In this document: in pieces, positions 40,333 to 48,324 of the stretch
How positions within the stretch are numbered: the first letter of the stretch is position 1
Layout: every line of letters begins with the position of its first letter
NCBI RefSeq assembly: GCF_014202505.1
Contig: NZ_JACHGW010000012.1
Coordinates: forward strand, 1 to 48,324
Length of the DNA: 48,324 nt
Reading direction: 5' to 3'
DNA from: Armatimonas rosea
GTDB lineage: Bacteria; Armatimonadota; Armatimonadia; Armatimonadales; Armatimonadaceae
Position numbers and translations under genes: made by a program
The notes under the pieces: generated by a model
The model's input: the letters and a program-made list of their open reading frames with translations, nothing else
Told to the model about the DNA's origin: nothing
Database searches by the model: none

Positions 40333-40530
40333 ATGAAAACTCTCTTACTGATTGCCCTACTTTTGATGACGACGACACCTAGCTTTGCCGACGACTCCAA
40401 CTCCGAGCGTCCCGGCTGGATGCGCGAGGGCAAGGTCGTTCAGGCCCGCGAGCTCTCTGTTGCCTTCCAGGGCTTTGTCTATCTCACCTGCTACGCCACC
40501 TCCCAGAGCGCCGTAAAGAAAAACGCATGA
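40333..40530 (+). CDS. Small secreted protein
   Basis: A 65-residue protein with a good signal peptide (MKTLLLIALLLMTTTPSFA, cleavage before DDSNSER). The mature ~46 residues read ERPGWMREGKVVQARELS and then GFVYLTCYATSQ, with a single Cys. I recognise no family. GGAAACGGA-type purine-rich sequence precedes the ATG. Its stop overlaps the TPR gene start (ATGA at 40527), so it belongs to the TPR-MFS operon. It could be an exported peptide, a partner of the exporter, or a small periplasmic factor. Confidence 0.65.
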   Translation: MKTLLLIALLLMTTTPSFADDSNSERPGWMREGKVVQARELSVAFQGFVYLTCYATSQSAVKKNA

Positions 40531-41606
40531 GCACAATAGAGAGCGCCATCGCACTTTTTGAAGATGCCAGTGCCGCCCGTGAGCAGGGCAGCATTGCCCA
40601 AGCCACGACACTCTGTGCGCAGAGCTTGGCGCTCTTTGAACAGCTTGAGGGCGACTCTCCCGACACCGCCAACGTTCTCCTCACCCTCGGCGAGCTTCAG
40701 CAGGCGCTTGGCGACTACGAAGAAGCAAAAGAGTCGGCGACACGGGCGGAGACGATTTTAGACACCCTGAAAGAGAGCTTTACAGGGCCTGTTGCCGTAG
40801 GGCTGCGCGTACAGGCACTGGGGCAAATCGGCAATGTGCTTCGCCACCAGGGGAGGTACAGCGAGGCCAAGTGCTTTCTCGGTAAGGCCCTTGAGCTGGC
40901 CCGCGATGGCTTGGGTGAGAGCGACGAGAACACGGCCTTTGCCCGCAACAATGTCGGGATGCTCTACAAGTACACTGCCCAGTTCGACGAGGCCGAGGAA
41001 CTCTACGGCACCGCACTCACCGCACTTGAGAAAGAGCTCGGGGAAGGGCACCCCAACACCGCCACGCTCTACCATAACCTTGGGGGACTAGAGCACGCCC
41101 GCGGAAATTACGAAAAAGGCGAGCCACTGGCAAGACGAGCCTGGGAGATTAACCGAGAGCACCTCGGCGAGAGCCATCCCACCACCCTCGCCGATGCCGC
41201 CGCTTGGGCAGGGCTCCTCGATGGATTGGAGCGCTACAACGAATCCGAGCCAATCTACCGGCGAGTCCTAGAGACCTTCGAAGCCCTCTACGGCCCCGAG
41301 CACTACGAGGTAGTCGTTGCACTCAACAACCTCGCCAATGTGCGTTATGCGTTGGGGGATGTGGCAGAAGCCGAGTCTCTCATGCGCCGTGCTCTGACCG
41401 CCAAGGAAAGCTCCCTCGGCCCCGAGCACCCCGACACGGCACTCACGGCAAGCAACCTGGGCGTCATCCTCCAGAGCAGGGGCCAGACCGACGAGGCACG
41501 CACCCTCTTTACCCGCGCCCTCAACACGTTCCAGAATACCGTCGGCAAAGACCACCCTAAGACTCAGATGGCACGCGAAAACCTTGCAAGTGTAGGACTT
41601 TCGTGA
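40527..41606 (+). CDS. Tetratricopeptide-repeat protein (kinesin-light-chain type)
   Basis: A 359-residue protein made of about eight 42-residue TPRs, with the kinesin-light-chain-like pattern: LGQIGNVLRHQGRYSEAKCFLGKALEL, ARNNVGMLYKYTAQFDEAEELYGTALTALEKELGEGHPNTATLYHNLGGLEHARGNYEKGEPLARRAWEI. No catalytic domain, signal peptide or membrane segment is visible. This repeat type often accompanies STAND regulators and may bind peptides or proteins. It overlaps the small secreted-protein gene by 4 bp and the MFS gene by 4 bp (GTGA), so the three are translated together. Confidence 0.9.
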   Translation: MSTIESAIALFEDASAAREQGSIAQATTLCAQSLALFEQLEGDSPDTANVLLTLGELQQALGDYEEAKESATRAETILDTLKESFTGPVAVGLRVQALGQIGNVLRHQGRYSEAKCFLGKALELARDGLGESDENTAFARNNVGMLYKYTAQFDEAEELYGTALTALEKELGEGHPNTATLYHNLGGLEHARGNYEKGEPLARRAWEINREHLGESHPTTLADAAAWAGLLDGLERYNESEPIYRRVLETFEALYGPEHYEVVVALNNLANVRYALGDVAEAESLMRRALTAKESSLGPEHPDTALTASNLGVILQSRGQTDEARTLFTRALNTFQNTVGKDHPKTQMARENLASVGLS

Positions 41607-42817
41607 CCGTCTTTCGAGCCCTGCGAAACCGAACCTTCGCCGCACTCTGGCTAGGGCAGACCCTCTCCCGTATCGGGGACTTCACCTATGAGCTCGCACT
41701 GGCATGGTGGGTCCTCAAGAAAACCGGCTCACCACAGGCAACCAGCCTCGTGCTGATCTTTGCCCTCACCCCCTCAGTTCTCTTTTCACTTCTCGGAGGA
41801 GTCGCCGCGGATAAGTTCGCGCGTGCCTGGCTGATGCTCGGTTCAGATATAGCCCGTGGAGTCGTCGCGCTGGCCGTGGCCCTGCTGAGCGCCTCGGGAA
41901 GGCTAGAGGTGTCGCATCTCTACGTGGCGAGCCTGCTCTTTGGGTTTCTGGATGCCTTCTTTCAGCCCGCCTACGCCGCCCTCGTTCCCCAGCTCATCTC
42001 CGAGGACGAGCGCCCTTCCGCCACAGCACTTACGGGCATCAGTATGAGCCTCGGACGAATCGCCGGGCCTGCTATCGGTGCTGGGCTGGTGGCAGCCCTA
42101 GGTCCAACGTTAGCATTCAGTATAAACGCCGTGACGTTCTTCGTCTCCAGTCTTCTCCTGCTTCCTGCCCTGGGAGTTCGCCTTCCCAAAGCCGCGATTC
42201 CCCATGAGGCTCCCCTCTGGCAGTCACTCGGAGAAGGCTTTCGCACGGTTCGTCGCCAGCGCTGGCTGTGGGTAAGCATCGTGCTCTTTGCCTTGACCAA
42301 TATCACCCTGGTCGCACCGTATTGTGTCTGTATGCCCTATCTGGTGACGCAAGTGCGCCACGCGGGAGTGGGCACTCTGGGAATACTCTACGCCGCATTT
42401 CCACTGGGTTACCTGCTCGGGGGTCTCTGGCTTGGGCGACTGCCGCGGCTACGGCGACGTGGTCTGGTGATGCATGGAGCGATGGCTCTAGCAGCGACCA
42501 TGCTTGCGCTCCTGGGAACACGTCTGCCACTCCCCGTTCTCCTCGTGGCAGCTCTGATAAACGGGGTGGCGCTGGAGGCCAATAACCTGGCCTGGATGGG
42601 ACTCCTCCAAGAGAAGATCCCTCCCGAGCAACAGGGGCGTGTCTTTAGTATCGATGCGATGGGGTCGCTCGCACTCCTGCCTCTTGGGCTCGCGCTGGTA
42701 GGCTGGGGGGCAGTGGTGCTTGGGCCAGATAAGATCTTTCTCCTTGGTGGCAGCGTGACCACCCTGCTCTCTCTGTTCGTACTAGTAAGCGTGCCCTCCC
42801 TACGTCAACTGGATTGA
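41603..42817 (+). CDS. MFS transporter (probable exporter)
   Basis: A 404-residue permease with 12 predicted TM helices. The N-terminal RNRTFAALWLGQTLSRIGDFTYELALAWWV is typical of the MFS_3/enterobactin-exporter-like and macrolide-exporter groups. GGVAADKFARAWLMLGSDIARG contains the loop 2-3 motif (G-x-x-A-D-x-x-x-R region). The second half starts about residue 215 with RQRWLWVSIVLFALTNI. GTG 41603 overlaps the TPR stop. Its partners suggest export of a small product of this locus, but no biosynthetic enzyme is present. Confidence 0.9.
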   Translation: MTVFRALRNRTFAALWLGQTLSRIGDFTYELALAWWVLKKTGSPQATSLVLIFALTPSVLFSLLGGVAADKFARAWLMLGSDIARGVVALAVALLSASGRLEVSHLYVASLLFGFLDAFFQPAYAALVPQLISEDERPSATALTGISMSLGRIAGPAIGAGLVAALGPTLAFSINAVTFFVSSLLLLPALGVRLPKAAIPHEAPLWQSLGEGFRTVRRQRWLWVSIVLFALTNITLVAPYCVCMPYLVTQVRHAGVGTLGILYAAFPLGYLLGGLWLGRLPRLRRRGLVMHGAMALAATMLALLGTRLPLPVLLVAALINGVALEANNLAWMGLLQEKIPPEQQGRVFSIDAMGSLALLPLGLALVGWGAVVLGPDKIFLLGGSVTTLLSLFVLVSVPSLRQLD

Positions 42818-42937
42818 GCCACCAGGAAATGGCTGTGAGCTAAGATACCAAAATATGGTTCCTTTAGGGAGACACTTAGGGCATGGAGCGACTGCTGACG
42901 CCCCTCGGGGTGAGAACTCCCCGGAGTGCTCTGGCGG

Positions 42938-42943
42938 GTACAA
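42938..42943 (+). promoter_or_regulatory. -10 element for a leaderless transcript (Rpn-like gene)
   Basis: TACAAT ends 6 bases before ATG 42950 and there is no ribosome binding site. Same arrangement as before 33851 and 36508. Confidence 0.55.
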
Positions 42944-42949
42944 TCAGAC

Positions 42950-43801
42950 ATGCCCACTCCCTTCGACGCGACCACCAAAGAGCTGGTACGATTCCAGCCC
43001 GAGGACTGGCTCGCGCTCCTCGGACTGCCACCTGAGCCCTGTGAGCTGGTGGATGCGGATCTGGCAACCGTCTCCACAGAAGCTGACCGACTCATTCGTG
43101 TCAACTCCGCCAAGCCCTACCTCGTCCACATAGAGTTTCAGGCAGGGCACGATGGGCATGCCGTTCCGGGCCGAATGTTGCGCTACAACGTCCTGGCGGG
43201 TGAGCAGACTGGCCTCGTCGTCCTGAGCTATGTGATCTTGCTCCGACCCGAGGCCGACAGCCCCGCGCTCACGGGCAACGTCGAGCGCCTCCGTCCCAAC
43301 GGAACCCGCTACCTCGCCTTCGAGTTTGGCGTGATACGGCTCTGGAAGCTACCAGTTGCTCAGGTACTCCGCGGCGGACTAGCGACACTTCCTTTGGCTC
43401 TACTCTGTGACCTTTCCGCCACAACACCCGAGAATGTAGTCACGAATCTAGAGACCAGGATCGAGGCGGAAGCAGAGCAGGAAGAGCGGCGCAAACTCTG
43501 GACTTCGACCTACTTGCTGGCTGGGGTGCGGTACGCACCGGAAATTGCCGGTAAACTATTGGAGAAAGCGGTGGCACAGATGAAAGAATCCATGACATAT
43601 CAGAAGATCCTCGCAGACGGACGCGAGGAAGGCAAGGTTGACGGGGAGCGCTTACTCTTCTTAAAAGTGTCTCGACCTCGTTTAGGCGAGCCCGACGCAA
43701 AGACGCTCGCTGTCATCAATGCTGCATCCTCGGAGACTATCGAGCTTTGGGCAGATAATTTGAACCGCGTCGAGAGCTGGAGCGAACTCGTCAAAGCCTG
43801 A
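42950..43801 (+). CDS. Rpn-like / DUF4351 PD-(D/E)XK nuclease family protein
   Basis: About 283 residues from ATG 42950; this start fits the leaderless -10, and an in-frame TTG at 42926 would not. The core has ADRLIRVNSAKPYLVHIEFQAGHDGHAVPGRMLRYN, where the Asp and the E-x-Q (HIEFQ) are the usual Rpn-type PD-(D/E)XK residues. The C-terminus (SRPRLGEPDAKTLAVINAASSETIELWADNLNRVESWSELV) is a DUF4351-type helical tail. Such proteins are common, multi-copy accessory nucleases in cyanobacteria and related genomes. Activity is not certain. A hairpin with a T-run follows ~90 bp later. Confidence 0.75.
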   Translation: MPTPFDATTKELVRFQPEDWLALLGLPPEPCELVDADLATVSTEADRLIRVNSAKPYLVHIEFQAGHDGHAVPGRMLRYNVLAGEQTGLVVLSYVILLRPEADSPALTGNVERLRPNGTRYLAFEFGVIRLWKLPVAQVLRGGLATLPLALLCDLSATTPENVVTNLETRIEAEAEQEERRKLWTSTYLLAGVRYAPEIAGKLLEKAVAQMKESMTYQKILADGREEGKVDGERLLFLKVSRPRLGEPDAKTLAVINAASSETIELWADNLNRVESWSELVKA

Positions 43802-43888
43802 CGACTCCAACGGATTTCGAAGGCGTGAGTGGTCTGTACGGGTTGGCGCAGGTAGCTCACGTCCTCTCGTTTTTGGACCGTCTTTCGC

Positions 43889-43931
43889 CCCCACCTCATC
43901 CACCTATTGTCAAAAAAAACGGTGGGGTTTT
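43889..43931 (+). terminator. Possible terminator after the Rpn-like gene
   Basis: CCCCACC (43889-43895) pairs with GGTGGGG (43921-43927), followed at once by TTTT. The loop is long (25 nt, including an A-run), so folding is less certain than for the other hairpins. Confidence 0.45.
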
Positions 43932-43952
43932 CGGACTGTCGAATGTGACCTC

Positions 43953-43971
43953 ACACACTTTTATGGGGACA
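43953..43971. repeat. Dispersed short repeat, copy C
   Basis: CACACTTTTATGGGGACAG, one of three related motifs (others at 16892-16910 and ~8003-8023). It lies just upstream of the DUF1592-type gene, possibly marking the edge of acquired DNA. Confidence 0.4.
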
Positions 43972-44029
43972 GATCCAGAGATCTGGGGAGCCCAAAAATA
44001 ACTCGTTGCCCCCGTCCGGAAACTCAATA

Positions 44030-46648
44030 ATGCCTCACCACTTTCGAACAAAACTTGCTACCACTCTGACACTTGTTGGGCTGGCAGGATCATTTATTCC
44101 CGTTGGCACTGCTGAACCCATGCCGAAGGCCAAGCGTGACGACTATCAAAAGTTTGTCGCACCGCTCCTCGCAAAATCCTGCATCGCTTGTCATGGTCCG
44201 AAAAAGTCTAATGCGGGACTTCGAATCGACCAACTGGATCCAAATCTTCTCACGGGTAGGGACGTCGATCGGTGGATCGAGATTTACGACGTCCTCAGCA
44301 AACGCGAGATGCCGCCGGCGGGCGAACCGAACTACCATCTCAAGGACGAGGACAGAGCCCGGATCATCGAATGGTTGGGGAAGGAAATGCAAAAAGTCTC
44401 CCAGACCCGGAGAAATGCCGGAGGTCATGGTTCCTTCCGCCGCATGGCGAACTACGAATACAACCACGCCCTGCAGGACTTGCTGGATCTCAACCTTCAG
44501 TTTACCGAGGCACTCCCGCCCGAAAACACGTCCGAAGATGGCTTCAAAAACAGCTCAAAGTATCTCCAGATGTCGGCGACGCAGCTCGAGACCTATCGTG
44601 AGATAGCCATCGAGGCCCTACAAAAAGCAACCGTCGAAGGAGACCGCCCTCAGGTGGTGACCTGGCAGATCCCGATGCAAGAGGTGCTGGACAAAGCCGC
44701 CGCCTTGAAACAGAAACCCATCCCTCCCAAAAACTCCGCGAATGCCAAAGACATCCGGTATACCCACGTTCTCAACAAGGACACTGGTGAGGGCTTCTCC
44801 TATAACTGGGCCTACTACGTTATCTTAGATGGTGAAGCCCGCCAAGGGATCTGGAATCTCAAACCTGACAAAACCACCTCCGCCATCCCGCCTGTCTCCA
44901 ACGTCGTCGCGGTTCTCCCGCCTTCCCGACAGTTCCACCTCGATCTGGGAAACTCGGTTCCAGAGGAAGGCATCTTACGGGTCCGGATTCGCGTCGGTGC
45001 AAGCGAACGCCAGCCTGGGCAGTCGGCAAACCTCAGATTGGTTTTCGGCTTTCAAAGCAACAATGAGGGAAGAGGGTCCGTCATCGTCAGCGAGCGGGAC
45101 GTTGAAGTGACCGCTTCCACCAAGGATCCGAAGTTTGTCACCTTTGATGTTCCGCTCGCTGGGCTGCCGCGAAACCCCTTCCGAAAAACGCACGAAATCG
45201 GAAGCTTTCCCAACTGCACGGAGTATCTCGAAATCCACAACATTTCCTCGACTGGAAAAGGAGGAAAGAATCCGCCGGTAAATCTAGAAATCGACTACGT
45301 CGAAGTGGAAGCCGGGCTCTACGAGACATGGCCGCCAAAATCCCACACCGCCATCTTCTTCGATAGCCCAAATCGGAAGGATGAAAACGCGTATGTCCGG
45401 GAGATTCTGAAGCGCTTCATGACGCGGGCGTGGCGACGTCCAATTACAGATAGCGACATCGCGGCCTACCACCAGCTCTTCAGAAAATATCGCCCTGGCT
45501 TCTCCACTTTCCAAGAAACCGTGATAGAGGTCCTCGCCACCGTGTTGGCCTCACCCGAGTTCCTTTATCTCGTTCAAACCGAATCCCCCAAACCTTCTCA
45601 GACTCGGACAGTCAGCGACCTGGAGCTGGCCAATCGTCTCTCCTTCTTTCTCTGGTCCAGCATTCCGGACGCCCAGCTCCTCGACCTCGCCTTTTCTGGC
45701 AAACTCAAATCGCCGAAGACTCTGGATTCCCAAATCCAGCGCATGTTGGCTGATCCCAAATCAAAGCGATTCACCCGGCACTTTGTCCAACAGTGGCTGG
45801 GCCTTGAGGCCTTGGACAACGTCGTCGTCGATCCATTGAAGTTCCCGATCTACGACGAAGCGTTCCAGAAGAACCTCATCGCGGAGCCGCATGCCTTCTT
45901 CGACCACGTCCTGCGTAACAATCGCAGCATTGTGGATTTCCTCCAATCGGACTACCTCGTCATCAACGAACCCCTGGCGCAACACTACGGAATCCCCGGC
46001 GTGACCGGGCAGGAATTTCGGAAAGTCCCCATTGATGCCCGAGTCAACCGCGGCGGCCTTCTCACCACTGCGGCCGTCCTCACCATGACTTCCACCGGGG
46101 TGGATTCCAATCCGCTCAAACGCGGCGTTTGGCTCCTGGAAAGAATGCTCCACGACCCGCCACCACCGCCGCCGCCCAATGTTCCCCAGGTGGATCTCAC
46201 CGACCCCCGGATTCTCAAAATGACCCCGAAGGAGCGGATGGCCGACCATCGCAACAATGCCGCCTGCCGGTCCTGTCACGCCAAGATCGATCCCTGGGGG
46301 ATTTCGTTGGAAAACTTCGATGCCATCGGGCGCTTCCGCACCACCATCAATGACAAGCCGGTTGATGCCACCGCCGTCCTCTACAACAACAAAGCACTGG
46401 AAGGAGTGACGGGATTAAAAAGCTACCTCATGGCCGACCGGCAGGATCAATTCAGAAAAGCGATGGTCCACAAATTGAGCACCTACGCTCTAGGCCGCCC
46501 GATGTCGTTTGCCGACCGCAGTGAGCTAGATAGAATAGCAGCAGAACTCAAAAAACGTGGAAACGGTCTGAAGGACCTCGTTTCCATCATTATTCACAGC
46601 CGTTTGTTCCGTGAAAAGGTCGTGGGGGGAAAAGAACATGAGAAATAA
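44030..46648 (+). CDS. DUF1592-type cytochrome c protein (Planctomycete PSCyt family)
   Basis: About 872 residues from ATG 44030 (GGAAAC before it); an in-frame TTG at 44006 is less likely. A signal-like segment (TLTLVGLAGSFIPVGTA) precedes a haem motif CIACHGPKKSNAGLRID. Then come the DUF1587/1595/1592/1588/1585 blocks: HGSFRRMANYEYNHALQDLLDL, FMTRAWRRPITDSDIAAYHQLF, ELANRLSFFLWSSIPDAQLLDLA, QWLGLEALDNV, RGGLLTTAAVLTMTSTGVDSNPLKRGVWLLERML. A second CRSCHAKIDPWGISLENFD lies near the end. These are large extracytoplasmic proteins of unknown function, usually next to DUF1552 genes. The stop overlaps the DUF1552 start by 11 bp. Confidence 0.92.
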   Translation: MPHHFRTKLATTLTLVGLAGSFIPVGTAEPMPKAKRDDYQKFVAPLLAKSCIACHGPKKSNAGLRIDQLDPNLLTGRDVDRWIEIYDVLSKREMPPAGEPNYHLKDEDRARIIEWLGKEMQKVSQTRRNAGGHGSFRRMANYEYNHALQDLLDLNLQFTEALPPENTSEDGFKNSSKYLQMSATQLETYREIAIEALQKATVEGDRPQVVTWQIPMQEVLDKAAALKQKPIPPKNSANAKDIRYTHVLNKDTGEGFSYNWAYYVILDGEARQGIWNLKPDKTTSAIPPVSNVVAVLPPSRQFHLDLGNSVPEEGILRVRIRVGASERQPGQSANLRLVFGFQSNNEGRGSVIVSERDVEVTASTKDPKFVTFDVPLAGLPRNPFRKTHEIGSFPNCTEYLEIHNISSTGKGGKNPPVNLEIDYVEVEAGLYETWPPKSHTAIFFDSPNRKDENAYVREILKRFMTRAWRRPITDSDIAAYHQLFRKYRPGFSTFQETVIEVLATVLASPEFLYLVQTESPKPSQTRTVSDLELANRLSFFLWSSIPDAQLLDLAFSGKLKSPKTLDSQIQRMLADPKSKRFTRHFVQQWLGLEALDNVVVDPLKFPIYDEAFQKNLIAEPHAFFDHVLRNNRSIVDFLQSDYLVINEPLAQHYGIPGVTGQEFRKVPIDARVNRGGLLTTAAVLTMTSTGVDSNPLKRGVWLLERMLHDPPPPPPPNVPQVDLTDPRILKMTPKERMADHRNNAACRSCHAKIDPWGISLENFDAIGRFRTTINDKPVDATAVLYNNKALEGVTGLKSYLMADRQDQFRKAMVHKLSTYALGRPMSFADRSELDRIAAELKKRGNGLKDLVSIIIHSRLFREKVVGGKEHEK

Positions 46649-48029
46649 TCGAGTCGTGATGAAACGACGAACCTTCCTTAAAGGTGCTGGTATTGACCTC
46701 GCGCTGCCATGGATGGAGACCTTCGCCGCCAAGGGTGAGTCACAGGATAAGCTGGCCCGCTTTGTGAGCATCTACCATCCGGACGGAGTGGGCCTGCCCC
46801 GGCAGGATGACCCGGCTTGGAAGGACTGGAGCTGGTTCCCGCAGGGAGGCGAACGCGACTTCCGCCTCACCAAGGTCCTCGATGTCCTCGAACCGCTACG
46901 CAACGACATCACGATCTACTCCGGCCTCTCCCATCCCGCTTCGCGCAAAGTCCACGGTCACTCCAATGCGGACCAATACCTCACGGGTGCCGCCACCGGA
47001 AGCGAGGGGCCGTATAAAAACACGATCTCACTCGACCAAGTCATCGCCGAAGAGTTTGGCCGCCACACGCGCCACTCTTCGCTCGTTCTCTCTACCAATG
47101 CGGGAACCGGCGCTCCGCGCGCCACACATACTTCCTCCTTCGACCAACAAGGCCGTCCCATTCCTTCTATCAGCCGTCCCAAAGAGATCTTCGACCTCCT
47201 CTTCGTCACCCAAGGAAAGGAAACCCGCGACAAACTCGCCCGCAGCAAAAGTGCGCTCGATCTCCTCATCGCCAACGTCAACACGCTCAATCGCAAGCTC
47301 TCCAGCCACGACCGCGAGACGCTCCAACAATACCTCGATGCAGTCCGCGACACCGAAATTAAACTGCACAGGGCCGAAAAATGGATCGATACCGCCCTTC
47401 CCGAAGTCGATGCCCGCCACTTGAATCTTGAGGTCACCGTCCGCGACAGCCGCGCCTACGTGCAGACCATCTACGAGCTCATCTACCTCGCCTTCCTCAG
47501 CGATTCGACCCGTGTCGCCACCTACATGATGGGCAGGGAAAACTCTGGAGGCCCGCAGGATTTGCTGGCCCGGGCCGTCGGCCTCAACAACGCCCACGGC
47601 CTGACTCATGAGGTCAAGAAACCCAACGGCTGGCGCAACCTGGGAATCTACAACCGCTTTCAAGCGGAGGAATTTGGTCGCTTCCTCCAAAAGCTCAAAG
47701 ACACCCCCGAACCCAACGGAAACGGCACCCTGCTCGACAACACCTTCGCCATGCATGGGTCCGCTTCGAGTAGTTTCCATCTCTCGCGGAACTACCCCAT
47801 CATCTCGGCTGGCGGCAAAAACCTTGGCTTCAAAAACGGCCGCTACCTCAAGTTCTCCAGAGACGAAAACCTTCAGTCCAACGCCGGAATCGATGACGAC
47901 TCAGGTTGGAGAAGCGACATCGAGCATTATGAACTGCCGCTCGCCCACCTCTTCGTCACCATCCTGAAACGCGTGGGTATAGAGACCAACGAGTTTGCCG
48001 GCTACAAGGGTACTCTTGATCGGGTCTAG
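46638..48029 (+). CDS. DUF1552 family protein
   Basis: About 463 residues from ATG 46638 (GGGGAAAAG upstream), overlapping the previous gene by 11 bp. The N-terminus has a Tat-like start, VVMKRRTFLKGAG, but the hydrophobic stretch that follows is short (IDLALPWMETFA). The DUF1552 core is clear: RFVSIYHPDGVGLP, KVLDVLEPLRNDITIYSGLSHPASRKVHGHSNADQYLTGA, SLDQVIAEEFGRHTRHSSLVLST and HLFVTILKRVGIETNEFAGYKGTLD. Function is unknown; the DUF1592-type and DUF1552 genes are routinely paired in Planctomycetes, Verrucomicrobia and Armatimonadota. Synonymous codon choice looks different from the rest of the window. Confidence 0.92.
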   Translation: MRNNRVVMKRRTFLKGAGIDLALPWMETFAAKGESQDKLARFVSIYHPDGVGLPRQDDPAWKDWSWFPQGGERDFRLTKVLDVLEPLRNDITIYSGLSHPASRKVHGHSNADQYLTGAATGSEGPYKNTISLDQVIAEEFGRHTRHSSLVLSTNAGTGAPRATHTSSFDQQGRPIPSISRPKEIFDLLFVTQGKETRDKLARSKSALDLLIANVNTLNRKLSSHDRETLQQYLDAVRDTEIKLHRAEKWIDTALPEVDARHLNLEVTVRDSRAYVQTIYELIYLAFLSDSTRVATYMMGRENSGGPQDLLARAVGLNNAHGLTHEVKKPNGWRNLGIYNRFQAEEFGRFLQKLKDTPEPNGNGTLLDNTFAMHGSASSSFHLSRNYPIISAGGKNLGFKNGRYLKFSRDENLQSNAGIDDDSGWRSDIEHYELPLAHLFVTILKRVGIETNEFAGYKGTLDRV

Positions 48030-48324
48030 TTGCCGTGCTTTCCGCGACCTGATGAAAGAGCCGGATCTGTTCGTGCGTGCCTGCCCCTTGCCACTCTGGT
48101 CAGAGAGTACAGCAAGGGGTCGAACAAACATAGCGGTTAAAGAGGGACACCGACACAATGGGAGCAAAAACGGGCCAATTCTAGGCTCAGTTCTCTCCTT
48201 GGTAATGCTCGTCGGTAACGTGCTCAAGCCAACTGTACGGACGATCTGAATTTCCCCGTAATTTTCTCAGGTAGGCAGTAGGTCATTCCGGGGCTATTGT
48301 AGAGTCGCGAAACAAACACAAAGC
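48030..48324. other. Downstream flank, nothing recognised
   Basis: About 300 bases after the DUF1552 stop to the end of the window. The short frame at 47995-48249 overlaps DUF1552 and has no domain. CCCCTTG...CAAGGGG (about 48090-48119) is an inverted repeat with a 20-nt loop and might be a weak terminator. Confidence 0.35.

Overview
The window looks like a chromosomal segment of a GC-rich, diderm (outer-membrane-bearing) bacterium. An RND pump with a TolC-type channel and an OprP/OprO-like barrel indicate an outer membrane. AfsR-like BTAD/NB-ARC/TPR regulators and leaderless -10/start-codon arrangements are more typical of Actinobacteria, Chloroflexota, Deinococcota and Armatimonadota. The DUF1592-type/DUF1552 pair is typical of Planctomycetes and Verrucomicrobia. 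Taken together I favour Armatimonadota or a close relative, but this is inference: there is no rRNA, tRNA or ribosomal protein gene here.

Layout. 1-312: tail of a VanW-type gene. 818-2230: APH-fold phosphotransferase. 2455-3525 (-): tyrosine recombinase. 3859-6510 (-): secreted beta-helix protein and aldo/keto reductase. 6542-7880: decayed IS630 element abutting an IS1182 remnant. 8034-14916 (-): TetR, membrane fusion protein, RND pump and TolC-type channel, with a perfect operator-like palindrome between tetR and the pump genes. 15073-16404 (-): PAS-PAS-GGDEF diguanylate cyclase. 17025-22351: sialate O-acetylesterase, sulfatase and a convergent M60 metalloprotease, plausibly glycoprotein degradation. 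22557-32148: a sulfide/persulfide and metal-stress region. 32226-33719: a second aldo/keto reductase and an orphan ribbon-helix-helix gene. 33851-42817: two AfsR-like regulators, two tandem-repeat small proteins, a small secreted protein, a TPR protein and an MFS exporter. 42950-43801: Rpn-like nuclease. 44030-48029: DUF1592-type cytochrome c and DUF1552 pair.

Three systems deserve attention. (1) AfsR/AfsS-like module: two BTAD-NB-ARC-TPR regulators stand directly before two proteins built almost wholly of a 17-residue NHNES repeat (60 and 128 aa). Each repeat-protein gene has its own 11-bp-period direct repeat placed 8 bp before a -10-like hexamer, the geometry known for SARP activators; the two repeat sequences differ. 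(2) An ECF sigma regulon: four copies of TGAAYCC-N15-GMCTCTG lie upstream of the TauE-type exporter, the rhodanese/persulfide dioxygenase/porin operon, the SQR operon and a Met-rich protein gene, and an ECF sigma gene follows the Met-rich gene. (3) A probable selenoprotein: a thioredoxin-fold peroxiredoxin-like gene has an in-frame TGA exactly at the first position of its C-x-x-C motif, followed at the right distance by a perfect 7-bp stem with a 4-nt loop, as in a bacterial SECIS.

In the sulfur region, SQR would oxidise sulfide to persulfide/polysulfide, the MBL-rhodanese fusion and the rhodanese/DUF2892 protein would convert persulfide to sulfite or thiosulfate, and the TauE-type carriers would export the product. 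The paralogous Met-rich and YHS-domain secreted proteins probably handle copper or another thiophilic metal.
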